DNA of 64,000 nt from JAVVHH01 sp965199665 (GTDB taxonomy: Bacteria > Pseudomonadota > Alphaproteobacteria > Acetobacterales > Acetobacteraceae), in contig OZ241208.1 of assembly GCA_965199665.1 (NCBI GenBank), forward strand, positions 3,720,001 to 3,784,000. The letters are read 5' to 3'. The position numbers and the translations under genes are program-made. The notes under the pieces were generated by a model. That model did no database searches. It was given only the letters and a program-made list of their open reading frames with translations, and was not told where the DNA came from. Below, piece by piece: positions 50,094-58,905 of this stretch (the stretch's first letter is position 1; the number at the start of each line of letters is the position of its first letter).

Positions 50094-50212
50094 AGGGCTG
50101 TATATGGCACCGAGGGTCCCGCGTGGAAACCCTCCCGGCGCTTGCAGCCCCCCGCCCAGCATGACACATGAAGGCCATCCACGACCACGGCAGCCGAAAA
50201 GGGACCCAAGCG

Positions 50213-50749
50213 ATGGCCGGATCAGTCAACAAAGTCATCCTGGTCGGCAATCTCGGCAAGGACCCGGAATCGCGCAGCTTCCAGAATGGCGGCAAGGTGG
50301 TGAACTTCACCCTGGCCACGTCCGAGACCTGGAACGATCGCGGGTCGGGCGAGCGCAAGGAAAAGACCGAGTGGCACAACGTGGTGATCCGCAACGAGAA
50401 GCTGGGCGAGATCGCCGAGCGCTATCTCAAGAAGGGCGCCAAGGTTTACATCGAAGGCTCCATCCAGAGCCGTAAATACCAGGACCAGTCCGGCCAGGAG
50501 AAATACATCACCGAGGTGATCGTCGGCCCCTTCCGCGGCGAGCTCACCATGCTGAGCGGCCGTGGCGAAGAGGGCGGGATGGATGCCGGCGGCGGCGGCG
50601 GCGGCGGCTATCGCGAGCGCAGCCCGGCGTCGGCTCCGCGCAACGCCCCGGCCCGCTCCGGCGGCGGCGGTGGCGGCGGCGGCGCGCCGTCCTGGGATAG
50701 CGGCCGCGGCGGCGGCGGCGGCGATCTGGACGACGAGATCCCGTTCTGA
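50213..50749 (+). CDS. ssb: Single-stranded DNA-binding protein
   Basis: The 178-residue SSB has the OB-fold core (MAGSVNKVILVGNLGKDPESR, then WHNVVIRNEKLGEIAERYLKKGAKVYIEGSIQSR), a long Gly-rich linker with several poly-Gly runs, and the acidic tip DDEIPF that recruits repair and replication partners. I start at ATG 50213; an earlier ATG at 50168 has no support. It is divergent from uvrA across a shared SOS box. Its TGA overlaps the next start (TGATG). Confidence 0.96.
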   Translation: MAGSVNKVILVGNLGKDPESRSFQNGGKVVNFTLATSETWNDRGSGERKEKTEWHNVVIRNEKLGEIAERYLKKGAKVYIEGSIQSRKYQDQSGQEKYITEVIVGPFRGELTMLSGRGEEGGMDAGGGGGGGYRERSPASAPRNAPARSGGGGGGGGAPSWDSGRGGGGGDLDDEIPF

Positions 50750-51873
50750 TGGTGCCGACCTCGTTCACCCTGCAGGTGGGCGACGACTCGATCGCCGACC
50801 TGCGGGAACGCCTGGCGCGCACGCGCTGGCCCGACCAGGCGCCTGGGGAGCCCTGGGCCTACGGCACCGACGTGGCCTACGCCCGCGAGCTGGTCGAGTA
50901 TTGGCGCACCCGCTTCGACTGGCGCGCGCAGGAAGCGGCGCTGAACGCCTTTCCGCAGTTCACCGTCGAGCAGGACGGCATCCGGCTGCACTTCATCCAC
51001 CTGGCCGGCGCCGGCGCCGACCCGGTGCCGTTGTTGCTGATGCATGGTTGGCCCGGATCGGTTTTCGAGTTCATCGACATCCTGCCGCGCCTGGCCGCCG
51101 CCGGCTTCACGGTGGTCGCCCCCTCGCTGCCGGGCTACGGCCTGTCGTTCACGCCGGGTCAGAAGCGGTTCGGCCCGTCCGACATCGCCGACGCCGCGCA
51201 CGCACTGATGACGAAAACGCTCGGCTACCAGCGATTCGCCGTGCAGGGCGGCGATTGGGGCGCCCATGTCGGCACCAGCATGGCCGCCCGCTACCCGGCC
51301 TCGCTGATCGGGCTGCACCTCAACATGCTGTCCCTGCCCGCTGACGCGAAGCCGGAGGGCGAGCCGACCGCGGACGAGCAGGCCTACCTCGAGCAGATCG
51401 CGCACTGGAACAAGGAACAAAGCGGCTACACCCAGATCCAGGGCACTCGGCCGCAAACCCTTTCCTTCGCCGTGACCGACAGCCCGGCCGGCCTGGCCGC
51501 CTGGATCGCCGAGAAGTTCCACGCCTGGTCCGACAATGACGGCACCATCGAGAGCGCCATCGACCGCGACCGCATGCTGGCGAACATCTCGCTGTATTGG
51601 TTCACCGGGGCCATCGGCTCCTCGTTCTGGCCCTATTACGCCCGGATCCACGGCGACAACGCGATCCCGGCCGGCCGCACCGTCGACGTGCCGGTCGGCT
51701 ACGCCGCCTTCCCGCACGAGATCCGCCGCCCGCCGCGTAGCATCGCCCGCCAGTATTACACGGACATCCGCCGCTGGACTCCGATGGCCAAGGGCGGCCA
51801 TTTCGCCGCCCTCGAGCAGCCCGCCGCGCTGGCCGACGACGTCGCCGCCTTCTTCGGCGGCCTCCGCGCATGA
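50749..51873 (+). CDS. Epoxide hydrolase (EHN-type alpha/beta hydrolase)
   Basis: The 374-residue protein belongs to the microsomal-type epoxide hydrolases. The N-terminal EHN segment has RLARTRWPDQAPGEPWAYGT; the oxyanion motif is HGWPGS (99-104); the nucleophile is Asp169 in GGDWGAH; the acidic partner probably lies in the C-terminal domain and the base is the His in AKGGHFAALEQP. It would open an epoxide to a diol in the cytosol. It starts on the last base of the ssb stop, an odd coupling for a housekeeping gene, and overlaps a small downstream frame by ATGA. Confidence 0.88.
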   Translation: MVPTSFTLQVGDDSIADLRERLARTRWPDQAPGEPWAYGTDVAYARELVEYWRTRFDWRAQEAALNAFPQFTVEQDGIRLHFIHLAGAGADPVPLLLMHGWPGSVFEFIDILPRLAAAGFTVVAPSLPGYGLSFTPGQKRFGPSDIADAAHALMTKTLGYQRFAVQGGDWGAHVGTSMAARYPASLIGLHLNMLSLPADAKPEGEPTADEQAYLEQIAHWNKEQSGYTQIQGTRPQTLSFAVTDSPAGLAAWIAEKFHAWSDNDGTIESAIDRDRMLANISLYWFTGAIGSSFWPYYARIHGDNAIPAGRTVDVPVGYAAFPHEIRRPPRSIARQYYTDIRRWTPMAKGGHFAALEQPAALADDVAAFFGGLRA

Positions 51874-52148
51874 CCCGGCGCCCGCACCACTTCCACCTCG
51901 GCCTCGACCACGCCGGCGACCGTCACCGCCGCCTGCGCGACGGCGCCGAGTGCCGCCGCGCCCGCGAGCGGCATCTGTTGCACCCCGTCGTCGTCCTGGT
52001 GGCGTCGGGCGCGCAGCAACCGCGCTGGCGCAACGGCCTGCAGCGTCGCCGCTGGATGCTGCTGACCGAGCAGATCCGCGGCGACCGCCGCTGCTTCCAG
52101 ATGACGCTCCGCCGCCCGCCGCTGATCTCGCCGATCATTCCGTTCTAG
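51870..52148 (+). CDS. Small Arg-rich open frame of doubtful status
   Basis: This 92-codon frame overlaps the epoxide hydrolase stop by ATGA. Its sequence is rich in Arg and His (RRPHHFHLGLDHAGDRHRR, then RRRWMLLTEQIRGDRRCF) and resembles no family I know. Translational coupling and an open frame favour a gene, but the composition also fits chance in GC-rich DNA. Its 3' end runs into the 3' end of the LysR pseudogene on the other strand. Confidence 0.3.
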   Translation: MTRRPHHFHLGLDHAGDRHRRLRDGAECRRARERHLLHPVVVLVASGAQQPRWRNGLQRRRWMLLTEQIRGDRRCFQMTLRRPPLISPIIPF

Positions 52149-52860
52149 CGTTGGGTGCCGCGGCCAGATGCGCCCGCAGCGCGTCCACGAAGACCGGCAC
52201 CTTGGCCGACAGGCTCCGATGCACCGGATAGACGGCGTGCACGTCGACAAGCTCGGGCCGGAACGCCGGTAGCAGGCGGACCAGCTCGCCGCTGGCCACC
52301 AGCGGTCGCGCCAGGAAGTCGGGCAACCGACCGATCCCGGCGCCCCCGGCCACCAGGATTTGCAGCACCGCCGGCTCGGGCGCCACCGCCCCGACCGGCA
52401 CCGCCACCCGATGCACCTCCCCCTCCGGACCGGTGAACACCCACTCGCTGGGCCGATCGATCCAGCCCAGCAGCGTGTGCGCGGCGAGGTCGCCGGGCTC
52501 GAGCGGGATGCCGCGCTCCGCCAGCCGGGCCGGTGCATGGCCATAGCTCGATCGAGCCGAGCTTGCGGGCCATCAGGTCGGAGTCCGCCAACTGCCCGAC
52601 GCGGATTGCCACATCGACCTCCTCGCGCGCGAGGTCCACGACGCGGTTCTCCGTCTCCAGCACGACCCGCAGCGCGGGGTAGCCCGCATAAAGGCCGGCA
52701 GCATCGGCGCCACGAGGCCCAGGGCGAAGGTGACCGCCGCGTTGATCCGGAGCGTGCCGCGCGGCGTGCCGGTCAGTCCTTCGAGCACGGCGCCGACATC
52801 CGCCTCCAACCGGGCCAGTGACCGGCTGACGGCGACCTGGCCGCGCGGCGGCATCGGCAC
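52135..52860 (-). pseudogene. LysR-family regulator, degraded (two frameshifts, truncated)
   Basis: A LysR-type regulator can be read in three pieces on the minus strand. First comes a stub of the DNA-binding domain (QVAVSRSLARLEADVGA) joined directly to VLEGLTGTPRGTLRINAAVTF, so about 40 residues of the linker helix are deleted and the rest of the HTH is missing. Near 52687 the frame shifts by one base to YPALRVVLETENRVVDLAREEVDVAIRVG; near 52548 it shifts back to YGHAPARLAERG, then LLGWIDRPSEWVF and AVLQILVAGGAGIGRLPDF. The ligand-binding domain is recognisable but unusable. This accounts for the 52149-52913 interval. Confidence 0.8.
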
Positions 52861-52913
52861 CCCGGGCTGCTGACGCTGCCGTCATGGGCGGCAGCAACGG
52901 CGCACGCCTCGAG

Positions 52914-53819
52914 CTAACCGGCGGGTCCGCGCGCCTGCCTCGCACGGACCCGCTCGCGGTAGACGATGTACAGCCCGCTCGCGATGATCACCGCCGCGCC
53001 GAGCAGGGCGGCGCCGTCCGGCAGGTTGCCGAACACCAGGTAGCCCAGCGTGCCGGAGGCGATCAGCTGGATATAGGAAAACGGCGCCAGCACGGAGGCG
53101 GTGGCGCGCCGATAGGCCAGGATCAGCAGGTACTGGCCCGACGACGCGAACACGCCGAGCAGGACGCTGAGCCCGAGCTCGGCCGCCGTTGGCTCCCGCC
53201 AATTGAACGGCAGCAGCACCGTCAGCACTAGCAGCCCGACCGTGGAGCTCCACAACAGCGTCGCCTCGCTGCGATCCGTCGCCCCGATCACCCGCGTGAC
53301 GATCATCGCCGCCGCCCAGCAGGCCGCCGAGCTCAGCGGATACAGCGCCGCCCATTGCAGCGCCTCGCTGCCGGGCCGGATCACGATCAGCACGCCGCCC
53401 AGCCCGACCAGCGTCGCCGCCCAGCGATGGATGCCCACGGGCTCGCGCAGCAGCAGCACGGACAGAGCGGTGATGAAGGCCGGCGACACGAACGACAGCG
53501 CCGCCGCCTCCGCGAGCGGTAGGTAGCTGAGCCCGGAGATGAAGAACACGGACGACCCCAGCAGAGTCAGCGCCCGCAATACCTGCAGCGACGCGCGCCG
53601 CGGCCGCAGCCCGGCGAAGCGCCGCCGCCCGGCGATCACCACGCCGAACACGGCGAAGACGATGTAGCGCACCCACGCGATCTCGACCGCCGGCAGCGCG
53701 GCCTCCCGCAGGTATTTCGAGATCGTGTCCGACAGGGAGAACAGGAAGACGCCGCAGACCACTTGGACGATGGCGGGCCATACGGAAGGCGACTCGGCCC
53801 GTGGCGTCGGGGGGATCAT
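52914..53819 (-). CDS. EamA/DMT-family permease
   Basis: The 301-residue protein has ten predicted transmembrane helices as two EamA repeats. The first repeat runs from QVVCGVFLFSLSDTISKYL to LPLAEAAALSFVSPAFITAL, and the second contains ALYPLSSAACWAAAMIVTRVI and RRATASVLAPFSYIQLIASGTLGYLVFG, which is the conserved end-of-repeat pattern. DMT carriers export amino acids, nucleosides or other metabolites. The neighbouring LysR remnant may once have controlled it. It is divergent from the VOC gene's stop region. Confidence 0.88.
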   Translation of the reverse strand: MIPPTPRAESPSVWPAIVQVVCGVFLFSLSDTISKYLREAALPAVEIAWVRYIVFAVFGVVIAGRRRFAGLRPRRASLQVLRALTLLGSSVFFISGLSYLPLAEAAALSFVSPAFITALSVLLLREPVGIHRWAATLVGLGGVLIVIRPGSEALQWAALYPLSSAACWAAAMIVTRVIGATDRSEATLLWSSTVGLLVLTVLLPFNWREPTAAELGLSVLLGVFASSGQYLLILAYRRATASVLAPFSYIQLIASGTLGYLVFGNLPDGAALLGAAVIIASGLYIVYRERVRARQARGPAG

Positions 53820-53872
53820 GCCGGTGACTTACCGCATGATCTCCGCGCCGTCTCCGCCCGAGATCGGCGCCG

Positions 53873-54628
53873 TTACGCGCCCGGTCCGCTCACCAGCGCG
53901 AACCGCGCTCCCTGCGGATCGCGGCAGGTCAGCGTCCAGGCGCCGCCCGGCACTTCGGTGGGGCCGAACAAGACGGTGCCGCCGGCTGCCGCCACCCGCT
54001 CGGCTGCAGCTTCGATCCCGTCGACCACGACGTAGAACAGCCAGTGCGGCGGCGAGCCCGGCGGGGCCGTCATGATGCCGCCGCGATCGAGCCCGTCGTA
54101 AGCGAAGAGCTGGTACGTCCCCATCGGACCCATGTCGATCGCGCGGCTCCGCTCCCAGCCGAACAGCCCGGCGTAGAAGCCGAACGCGGCCTCTCCGTCA
54201 TGCGCCTGCAGCTCGCGCCAGCCGATGCTGCCGGGCGCCATGGGCGGCGGATCCTCGCCGTGCGAGTGCGGCGCGTAGAGGTAGAACACCGCCCCGCCCG
54301 GGTCGGCCATCACGGCGAAGCGGCCCACCGCCGGGATCTCCTCCGGCCCGTAGCGCAGCTGGCCGCCGGCCGCCTCGGCGCGGGCCACGGTGGCATCGAC
54401 GTCGGGCACCTCGACGTAGCCGGTCCAGTGCGGCGGCACCCCCTGCGCCTGCAGGTGCGGCGGCAGGCGCATCACTCCGGCGTTGAGCAGGGATCCGGTC
54501 TTCAACACCGTGTAGGGCGTGTCGGCCACCGGCTCCGGCGTCCAGCCGACGACGCCGGCGTAGAAGGCCGCCGCCGCCGCCGGGTCGGTGGTCGCGAGGT
54601 CGTACCAAATGAAAGCGCCGGCGCTCAC
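53873..54628 (-). CDS. VOC (glyoxalase/bleomycin resistance) family protein, two modules
   Basis: The 251-residue protein has two VOC modules. Module 1 starts GAFIWYDLATTDPAAAAAFYAGVVGWTPE and ends GRFAVMADPGGAVFYLYAPH; module 2 starts GSIGWRELQAHDGEAAFGFYAGLFGWE and ends WTLTCRDPQGARFALVSG. This resembles the 27-kDa antigen/CFP30B-type hydroxylase-like group. GTG 54628 is chosen because GGGGAGGG lies about six bases upstream on the minus strand. The gene is divergent from gyrA. Metal ligands are incomplete, so enzymatic activity is uncertain. Confidence 0.8.
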   Translation of the reverse strand: MSAGAFIWYDLATTDPAAAAAFYAGVVGWTPEPVADTPYTVLKTGSLLNAGVMRLPPHLQAQGVPPHWTGYVEVPDVDATVARAEAAGGQLRYGPEEIPAVGRFAVMADPGGAVFYLYAPHSHGEDPPPMAPGSIGWRELQAHDGEAAFGFYAGLFGWERSRAIDMGPMGTYQLFAYDGLDRGGIMTAPPGSPPHWLFYVVVDGIEAAAERVAAAGGTVLFGPTEVPGGAWTLTCRDPQGARFALVSGPGA

Positions 54629-54750
54629 CGCAGCCCTCCCCACCCATGGCGGACCTTTACGGCGCGCCCCATATCCGCGATACCCAACCGGGTATCCGAG
54701 GCCCGGACTATCGCCGCCCGCGGCCTCCCATCGCAACGGAAAACTCCGAT

Positions 54751-57591
54751 TTGAGCGACACGCCTCCAGACGCGCCCCTTCCGCCGGGCCCCACCTCGCC
54801 GCCTGTGATGCTCGAAGACGAGATGCGCCGGTCGTATCTCGACTACGCCATGTCCGTCATCGTCGCCCGCGCCCTGCCCGATGCGCGCGACGGCCTCAAG
54901 CCGGTCCATCGCCGCATCCTCTACGGCATGAACGAAAGCGGCTACACCGCCGACAAGCCCTACCGCAAATCCGCCCGCATCGTGGGCGACGTCATGGGCA
55001 AATACCACCCGCACGGCGACAGCTCGATCTACGACGCCATGGTCCGCATGGCCCAGCCCTTCTCCATGCGAGTCCCGCTGATCGACGGCCAGGGCAATTT
55101 CGGCTCCGTCGACGGCGACCCGCCGGCGGCCATGCGCTACACGGAGGCCCGCTTGGCGCGTGCCGCCGAACGCCTGCTCGCCGACATCGACAAGGACACC
55201 GTCGAGTTCCAGCCGAACTACGACGAGAGCGAGACCGAGCCGAAGGTCCTGCCCGCCGCCTACCCCAACCTGCTGGTCAACGGCGCCAACGGCATCGCCG
55301 TCGGGATGGCCACCAACATCCCGCCGCACAACCCGACCGAGATCATCGACGCCACCCTCGCGCTGATCGCCGATCCCGACGTGCCGTTGGACGAGTTGAT
55401 GAAGATCGTCCCCGGCCCGGACTTCCCGACCGGCGGCCTGATCCTCGGCCGCGCCGGCATCCGCAACGCCTTCGAGAGCGGCCGCGGCAGCCTGGTCGTG
55501 CGGGCCAAGGCGGTGTTCGAGGAATTCCGCGGCGGCCGCACCGCCATCGTGGTCAACGAGATTCCCTACCAGGTCAACAAGAGCACGCTGCTCGAGAAGA
55601 TCGCCGAGCTGGTCCGCGCCAAGCAGGTCGAGGGCATTTCCGACCTGCGCGACGAGAGCGACCGCGACGGCATGCGCATCGTGATCGAGCTCAAGCGCGA
55701 TGCCACGCCGGAAGTGGTGCTGAACCACCTCTACCGATTCACCCAGCTGCAGACGAGCTTCGGCGTCAACTTCCTCGCCCTCGACAATGGCCGCCCGCGG
55801 CTGATGGGCCTCAAGGACGCGCTGGAGGTGTTCCTCGTGTTCCGCGAGGAGGTCATCCTCCGCCGCTCGCGCTACGAGCTGTCCCGTGCGCGCGACCGGG
55901 CCCACCTTCTGATCGGCCTGGCCATCGCGGTCGCCAACATCGACGCCGTCATTCAGGTCATCCGCTCGAGCCCCGACAGCGCCACCGCGCGGGCCGCGCT
56001 GATGGAACGCGCCTGGCCGGCCGCCGACATCGGCGCCCTGCTCGCCCTGGTGGACGACGCCGGCAACCAGATCGTGGACGACACCGTCCGCCTGACGGAA
56101 ACGCAGGCGCGCGGCATCCTCGACCTGCGCCTGGCCCGGCTCACCGGGCTGGAGCGCGAGAAGATCCAGGCCGACCTGACGGAAGTCGCCGGCGAGATCA
56201 CCGCCCTGCTGGAGATCCTGGGCAGCCGCCCGCGCCGGCTGGAGGTGATGCGCGACGAGCTGATCGCCGTCCGGGCCGAGATCGCCTCGCCGCGCCGCAC
56301 CGGCATCGTCGACGGCCTGGCCGACCAGGACGACGAGAGCCTGATCGAGCCCGGCCAGATGGTGGTCACCATCACCCGCGACGGCTTCATCAAGCGCACC
56401 CCGCTCGAGACCTACCGCCAGCAGAACCGCGGTGGCCGCGGCCGCACCGGCGCCGGCACCCGGGGCGACGACGTGGTGACCCGGTCGTTCAATGCCCACA
56501 CCCACCAATGGGTGCTGTTCTTCTCCTCCGGCGGTAAGGCGTTCCGCGAGAAGGTGTGGCGCCTGCCGGAAGCCGGGCCGACCGCCAAGGGCCGCGCCCT
56601 GGTCAACCTGCTGCCCGAGCTCGGCGGCGACACCGTGACCGCGGTGCTGCCGCTGCCGCAGGACGAGACGCTGTGGGAGAACCTCCACCTCGTCTTCGCC
56701 ACCGCGTCAGGCACCGTGCGGCGCAACAAGCTGTCCGATTTCGGCCGCATCCGCGCATCCGGCCTGATCGCGATGAAGCTGGACGACGGCGATCGGCTGA
56801 TCGGTGTGGCGACCTGCCGCGAGGGCGACGACGTCTTCCTGGCCACCGAGCTCGGCCGCTGCATCCGCTTCCAGATCAGCGACGAGACGCTGCGGGTGTT
56901 CACCGGCCGTGACAGCTCCGGCGTGCGCGGCATCCGGCTGCAGACCGGCACCGCGCCGGGCTCGCGGCACGACCGGGTCATCAGCCTGTCCGTGCTTCGG
57001 CACGTGGAAGCGACCGCCGAGGAGCGGCTGTCCTATCTCAAGACCGCACGCCGCCGTGGTGGCGCGGAAGACGAGGTCGTCAACGTCACCGCCGTGGGCG
57101 AGGAGCAATCGGTCGCCGAGATCGCGCTGAGCGCCGAACGCATCGGCGAGCTGGAAGCCTCCGAGGAGATCCTGCTCACCGTGACGGAAGGCGGCTTCGG
57201 CAAGCGGTCCTCCGCCTACGAATACCGGGTGACCGGGCGCGGCGGCCAGGGCATCGCCAACGTCACGCTGTCCTCGCGCAACGGCCTCGGCGTGGTCGCG
57301 TCGTTCCCGGTGCGGCAGGGCGACGGCGTCATGCTCGTCACCGATGCCGGCCGGCTGATCCGCGTGCCGGCCGACCAGGTCCGCGTCACCGGGCGCTCCT
57401 CCATGGGCGTGACGTTGTTCCGCCTGGGCGAGAGCGAACGCGTGACCAGCGTGTTCCCCGTGCTGGACGCCGGCGATGCCGAGCCCGGCGCGGCCGACAT
57501 CGAGGCCACCGTGATCGAGACCACCATCATCGAGCCGGGCGAGGCCGCCCCCGGCTCCGACGAAGACACGGCCGAGACGCCCGATGCCTGA
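54751..57591 (+). CDS. gyrA: DNA gyrase subunit A
   Basis: From TTG 54751 the protein has 946 residues (MSDTPP start, as in many alphaproteobacterial GyrA); an upstream ATG at 54646 in frame has no ribosome-binding site. The catalytic tyrosine is Tyr130 in AMRYTEARL. The quinolone-determining residues Ser91 and Asp95 (HGDSSIYDAM) are the wild-type, sensitive form. The C-terminal pinwheel carries the GyrA box QNRGGRG, which separates it from ParC. The tail is acidic. The stop overlaps the coaD start by eight bases. Confidence 0.96.
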   Translation: MSDTPPDAPLPPGPTSPPVMLEDEMRRSYLDYAMSVIVARALPDARDGLKPVHRRILYGMNESGYTADKPYRKSARIVGDVMGKYHPHGDSSIYDAMVRMAQPFSMRVPLIDGQGNFGSVDGDPPAAMRYTEARLARAAERLLADIDKDTVEFQPNYDESETEPKVLPAAYPNLLVNGANGIAVGMATNIPPHNPTEIIDATLALIADPDVPLDELMKIVPGPDFPTGGLILGRAGIRNAFESGRGSLVVRAKAVFEEFRGGRTAIVVNEIPYQVNKSTLLEKIAELVRAKQVEGISDLRDESDRDGMRIVIELKRDATPEVVLNHLYRFTQLQTSFGVNFLALDNGRPRLMGLKDALEVFLVFREEVILRRSRYELSRARDRAHLLIGLAIAVANIDAVIQVIRSSPDSATARAALMERAWPAADIGALLALVDDAGNQIVDDTVRLTETQARGILDLRLARLTGLEREKIQADLTEVAGEITALLEILGSRPRRLEVMRDELIAVRAEIASPRRTGIVDGLADQDDESLIEPGQMVVTITRDGFIKRTPLETYRQQNRGGRGRTGAGTRGDDVVTRSFNAHTHQWVLFFSSGGKAFREKVWRLPEAGPTAKGRALVNLLPELGGDTVTAVLPLPQDETLWENLHLVFATASGTVRRNKLSDFGRIRASGLIAMKLDDGDRLIGVATCREGDDVFLATELGRCIRFQISDETLRVFTGRDSSGVRGIRLQTGTAPGSRHDRVISLSVLRHVEATAEERLSYLKTARRRGGAEDEVVNVTAVGEEQSVAEIALSAERIGELEASEEILLTVTEGGFGKRSSAYEYRVTGRGGQGIANVTLSSRNGLGVVASFPVRQGDGVMLVTDAGRLIRVPADQVRVTGRSSMGVTLFRLGESERVTSVFPVLDAGDAEPGAADIEATVIETTIIEPGEAAPGSDEDTAETPDA

Positions 57592-58090
57592 TCGCGCGCA
57601 TATCGGCGTCTATCCCGGCACCTTCGACCCGGTGACCAACGGGCACATCGACATCATCGCCCGTGCCGCCAAGATGCTGCACCGCCTGGTCATCGGCGTG
57701 GCCGCCAACCCGGGCAAGGGGCCGCTCTTCACGCTGGAAGACCGCCTCGAGCTCGTCCGTGCCGAAGCCGAGCCGATCGCCGCCCGCACCGGCACCCAGA
57801 TCGAAGTGCAGCCGTTCGACAACCTGCTGGTCGGCTTCGCGCGCTCGGTGGGCGCCAGCGTCATCGTCCGCGGTCTGCGCGCCGTTACCGATTTCGACTA
57901 CGAGTTCCAGATGGTCGGCATGAACCACCGCCTGGACCCGGAGGTCGAGACCGTCTTCTTCATGGCCAGCGAGCGGCACCAGTTCATCTCGTCGCGCTTC
58001 GTCAAGGAGATCGCCCGCCTCGGCGGTGACGTCAGCAGCTTCGTGCCTCCGCTCACCCTGCAGCGGACGCTCGAGCGCGTGAAGGAGTAA
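57584..58090 (+). CDS. coaD: Phosphopantetheine adenylyltransferase
   Basis: The 168-residue nucleotidyltransferase makes dephospho-CoA from 4'-phosphopantetheine and ATP. The (H/T)xGH motif is in YPGTFDPVTNGHIDII, the substrate residues in VIVRGLRAVTDFDYEFQM, and the ISSRFVKEIA motif is near the end. It overlaps gyrA by eight bases and precedes a cyclophilin gene, the gyrA-coaD-ppi order often seen in alphaproteobacteria. Confidence 0.96.
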   Translation: MPDRAHIGVYPGTFDPVTNGHIDIIARAAKMLHRLVIGVAANPGKGPLFTLEDRLELVRAEAEPIAARTGTQIEVQPFDNLLVGFARSVGASVIVRGLRAVTDFDYEFQMVGMNHRLDPEVETVFFMASERHQFISSRFVKEIARLGGDVSSFVPPLTLQRTLERVKE

Positions 58091-58104
58091 GGAGAAGAGT
58101 GGCC

Positions 58105-58671
58105 ATGTTCCGCCGCACCATGATCGGGCGCCGCCTGATCGCCAGTTTCGTTTTTGCCGCAATGGGAGTTCTGATGTCCGACGCCGCCGATGCCCAGCCC
58201 GCCGCCACGGGCGACAACTGGATCCTGGAGCTGAAGGATAGCTGCCGGGTCGTGATCAAGCTGCGGCCGGACCTGGCGCCGAAGATGGTCGAGCGCGTCA
58301 AGACGCTCACGGCCGAGGGCTTCTACGACGGCACGCCGTTCCACCGCGTGATCGAAGGCTTCATGGCCCAGGGCGGCGACCCGACGGGCTCCGGCAGCGG
58401 CGGCAGCAAGCTGCCCAACGTGCCGGCCGAGTTCACCAACAAGGCCCACTTCCTGCGCGGCACCGTCGGCGCGGCGCGTACCAACGACCCCAACAGCGCC
58501 AACAGCCAGTTCTACATCATGTTCGCGCCCGCGACCCACCTGGACGGCCAATACACCATCTTCGGCCAGGTCGTCTCCGGCATGGAATGCATCGACAAGA
58601 TCAAGCGCGGCTCCGGCGGCGGCGGCTCCGTCTCCAGCCCCGACAAGATCATCCGCGCCACCATCGGCTGA
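58105..58671 (+). CDS. Periplasmic peptidyl-prolyl cis-trans isomerase (cyclophilin)
   Basis: The protein of about 188 residues has a signal peptide (RRLIASFVFAAMGVLMSDAADAQ) and a short cyclophilin domain with GFYDGTPFHRVIEGFMAQGGDPTG and NSQFYIMFAPATHLDGQYTIFG. The catalytic Arg is in FHRVI; the tryptophan of cyclosporin-sensitive forms is replaced by His (THLDG). It accelerates proline isomerisation in the periplasm. GGAGA at 58091 favours ATG 58105; GTG 58099 is an alternative. A strong hairpin follows the stop. Confidence 0.9.
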   Translation: MFRRTMIGRRLIASFVFAAMGVLMSDAADAQPAATGDNWILELKDSCRVVIKLRPDLAPKMVERVKTLTAEGFYDGTPFHRVIEGFMAQGGDPTGSGSGGSKLPNVPAEFTNKAHFLRGTVGAARTNDPNSANSQFYIMFAPATHLDGQYTIFGQVVSGMECIDKIKRGSGGGGSVSSPDKIIRATIG

Positions 58672-58691
58672 ACGTCCCGCCACCAACGTGA

Positions 58692-58717
58692 CCGGGGAGC
58701 GCGTTGACGCTCCCCGG
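58692..58717 (+). terminator. Hairpin after the cyclophilin gene
   Basis: CCGGGGAGCG and CGCTCCCCGG form a perfect 10-bp stem with loop CGTTGA, 20 bp after the cyclophilin stop. There is no T-tract. Its loop and descending arm also contain the -35 element of the tRNA-Lys promoter. Confidence 0.6.
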
Positions 58718-58732
58718 CCACCCCGGTATCGA
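58704..58732 (+). promoter_or_regulatory. Probable promoter of tRNA-Lys, embedded in the terminator hairpin
   Basis: TTGACG at 58704-58709 and TATCGA at 58727-58732 are separated by 17 bp, and the tRNA begins nine bases later. The -35 lies in the loop and right arm of the preceding hairpin. Confidence 0.5.
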
Positions 58733-58741
58733 CACCCGCAC

Positions 58742-58817
58742 GGGCCTGTAGCTCAGCTGGTAGAGCACGGGACTTTTAATCTTGTGGTCGTGGGTTCGAG
58801 TCCCACCGGGCCCACCA
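58742..58817 (+). tRNA. tRNA-Lys (anticodon TTT)
   Basis: Acceptor GGGCCTG pairs with CGGGCCC (one G-T), the anticodon stem is CGGGA/TCTTG with loop CTTTTAA (anticodon TTT), and the T arm is GTGGG-TTCGAGT-CCCAC. The CCA end is encoded at 58815-58817. The DNA downstream is made of gene fragments. Confidence 0.96.
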
Positions 58818-58842
58818 CCTCACCCCGCGACCGGTCGACCGT

Positions 58843-58905
58843 TCATCCCGGCAGCAGGCCCGCCTTGCGGTAGCTGTCGATCAGTCCGTCGAACACGGTG
58901 ATGTC
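58843..58905 (-). pseudogene. C-terminal tail of an unidentified protein
   Basis: The minus strand here reads DITVFDGLIDSYRKAGLLPG followed by a stop, which looks like the C-terminal end of a periplasmic binding protein of the NitT/TauT (NMT1) kind. Its body is missing: the plus strand to its right codes for an amidase fragment. Only about 20 residues remain, so the family guess is weak. Confidence 0.3.
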
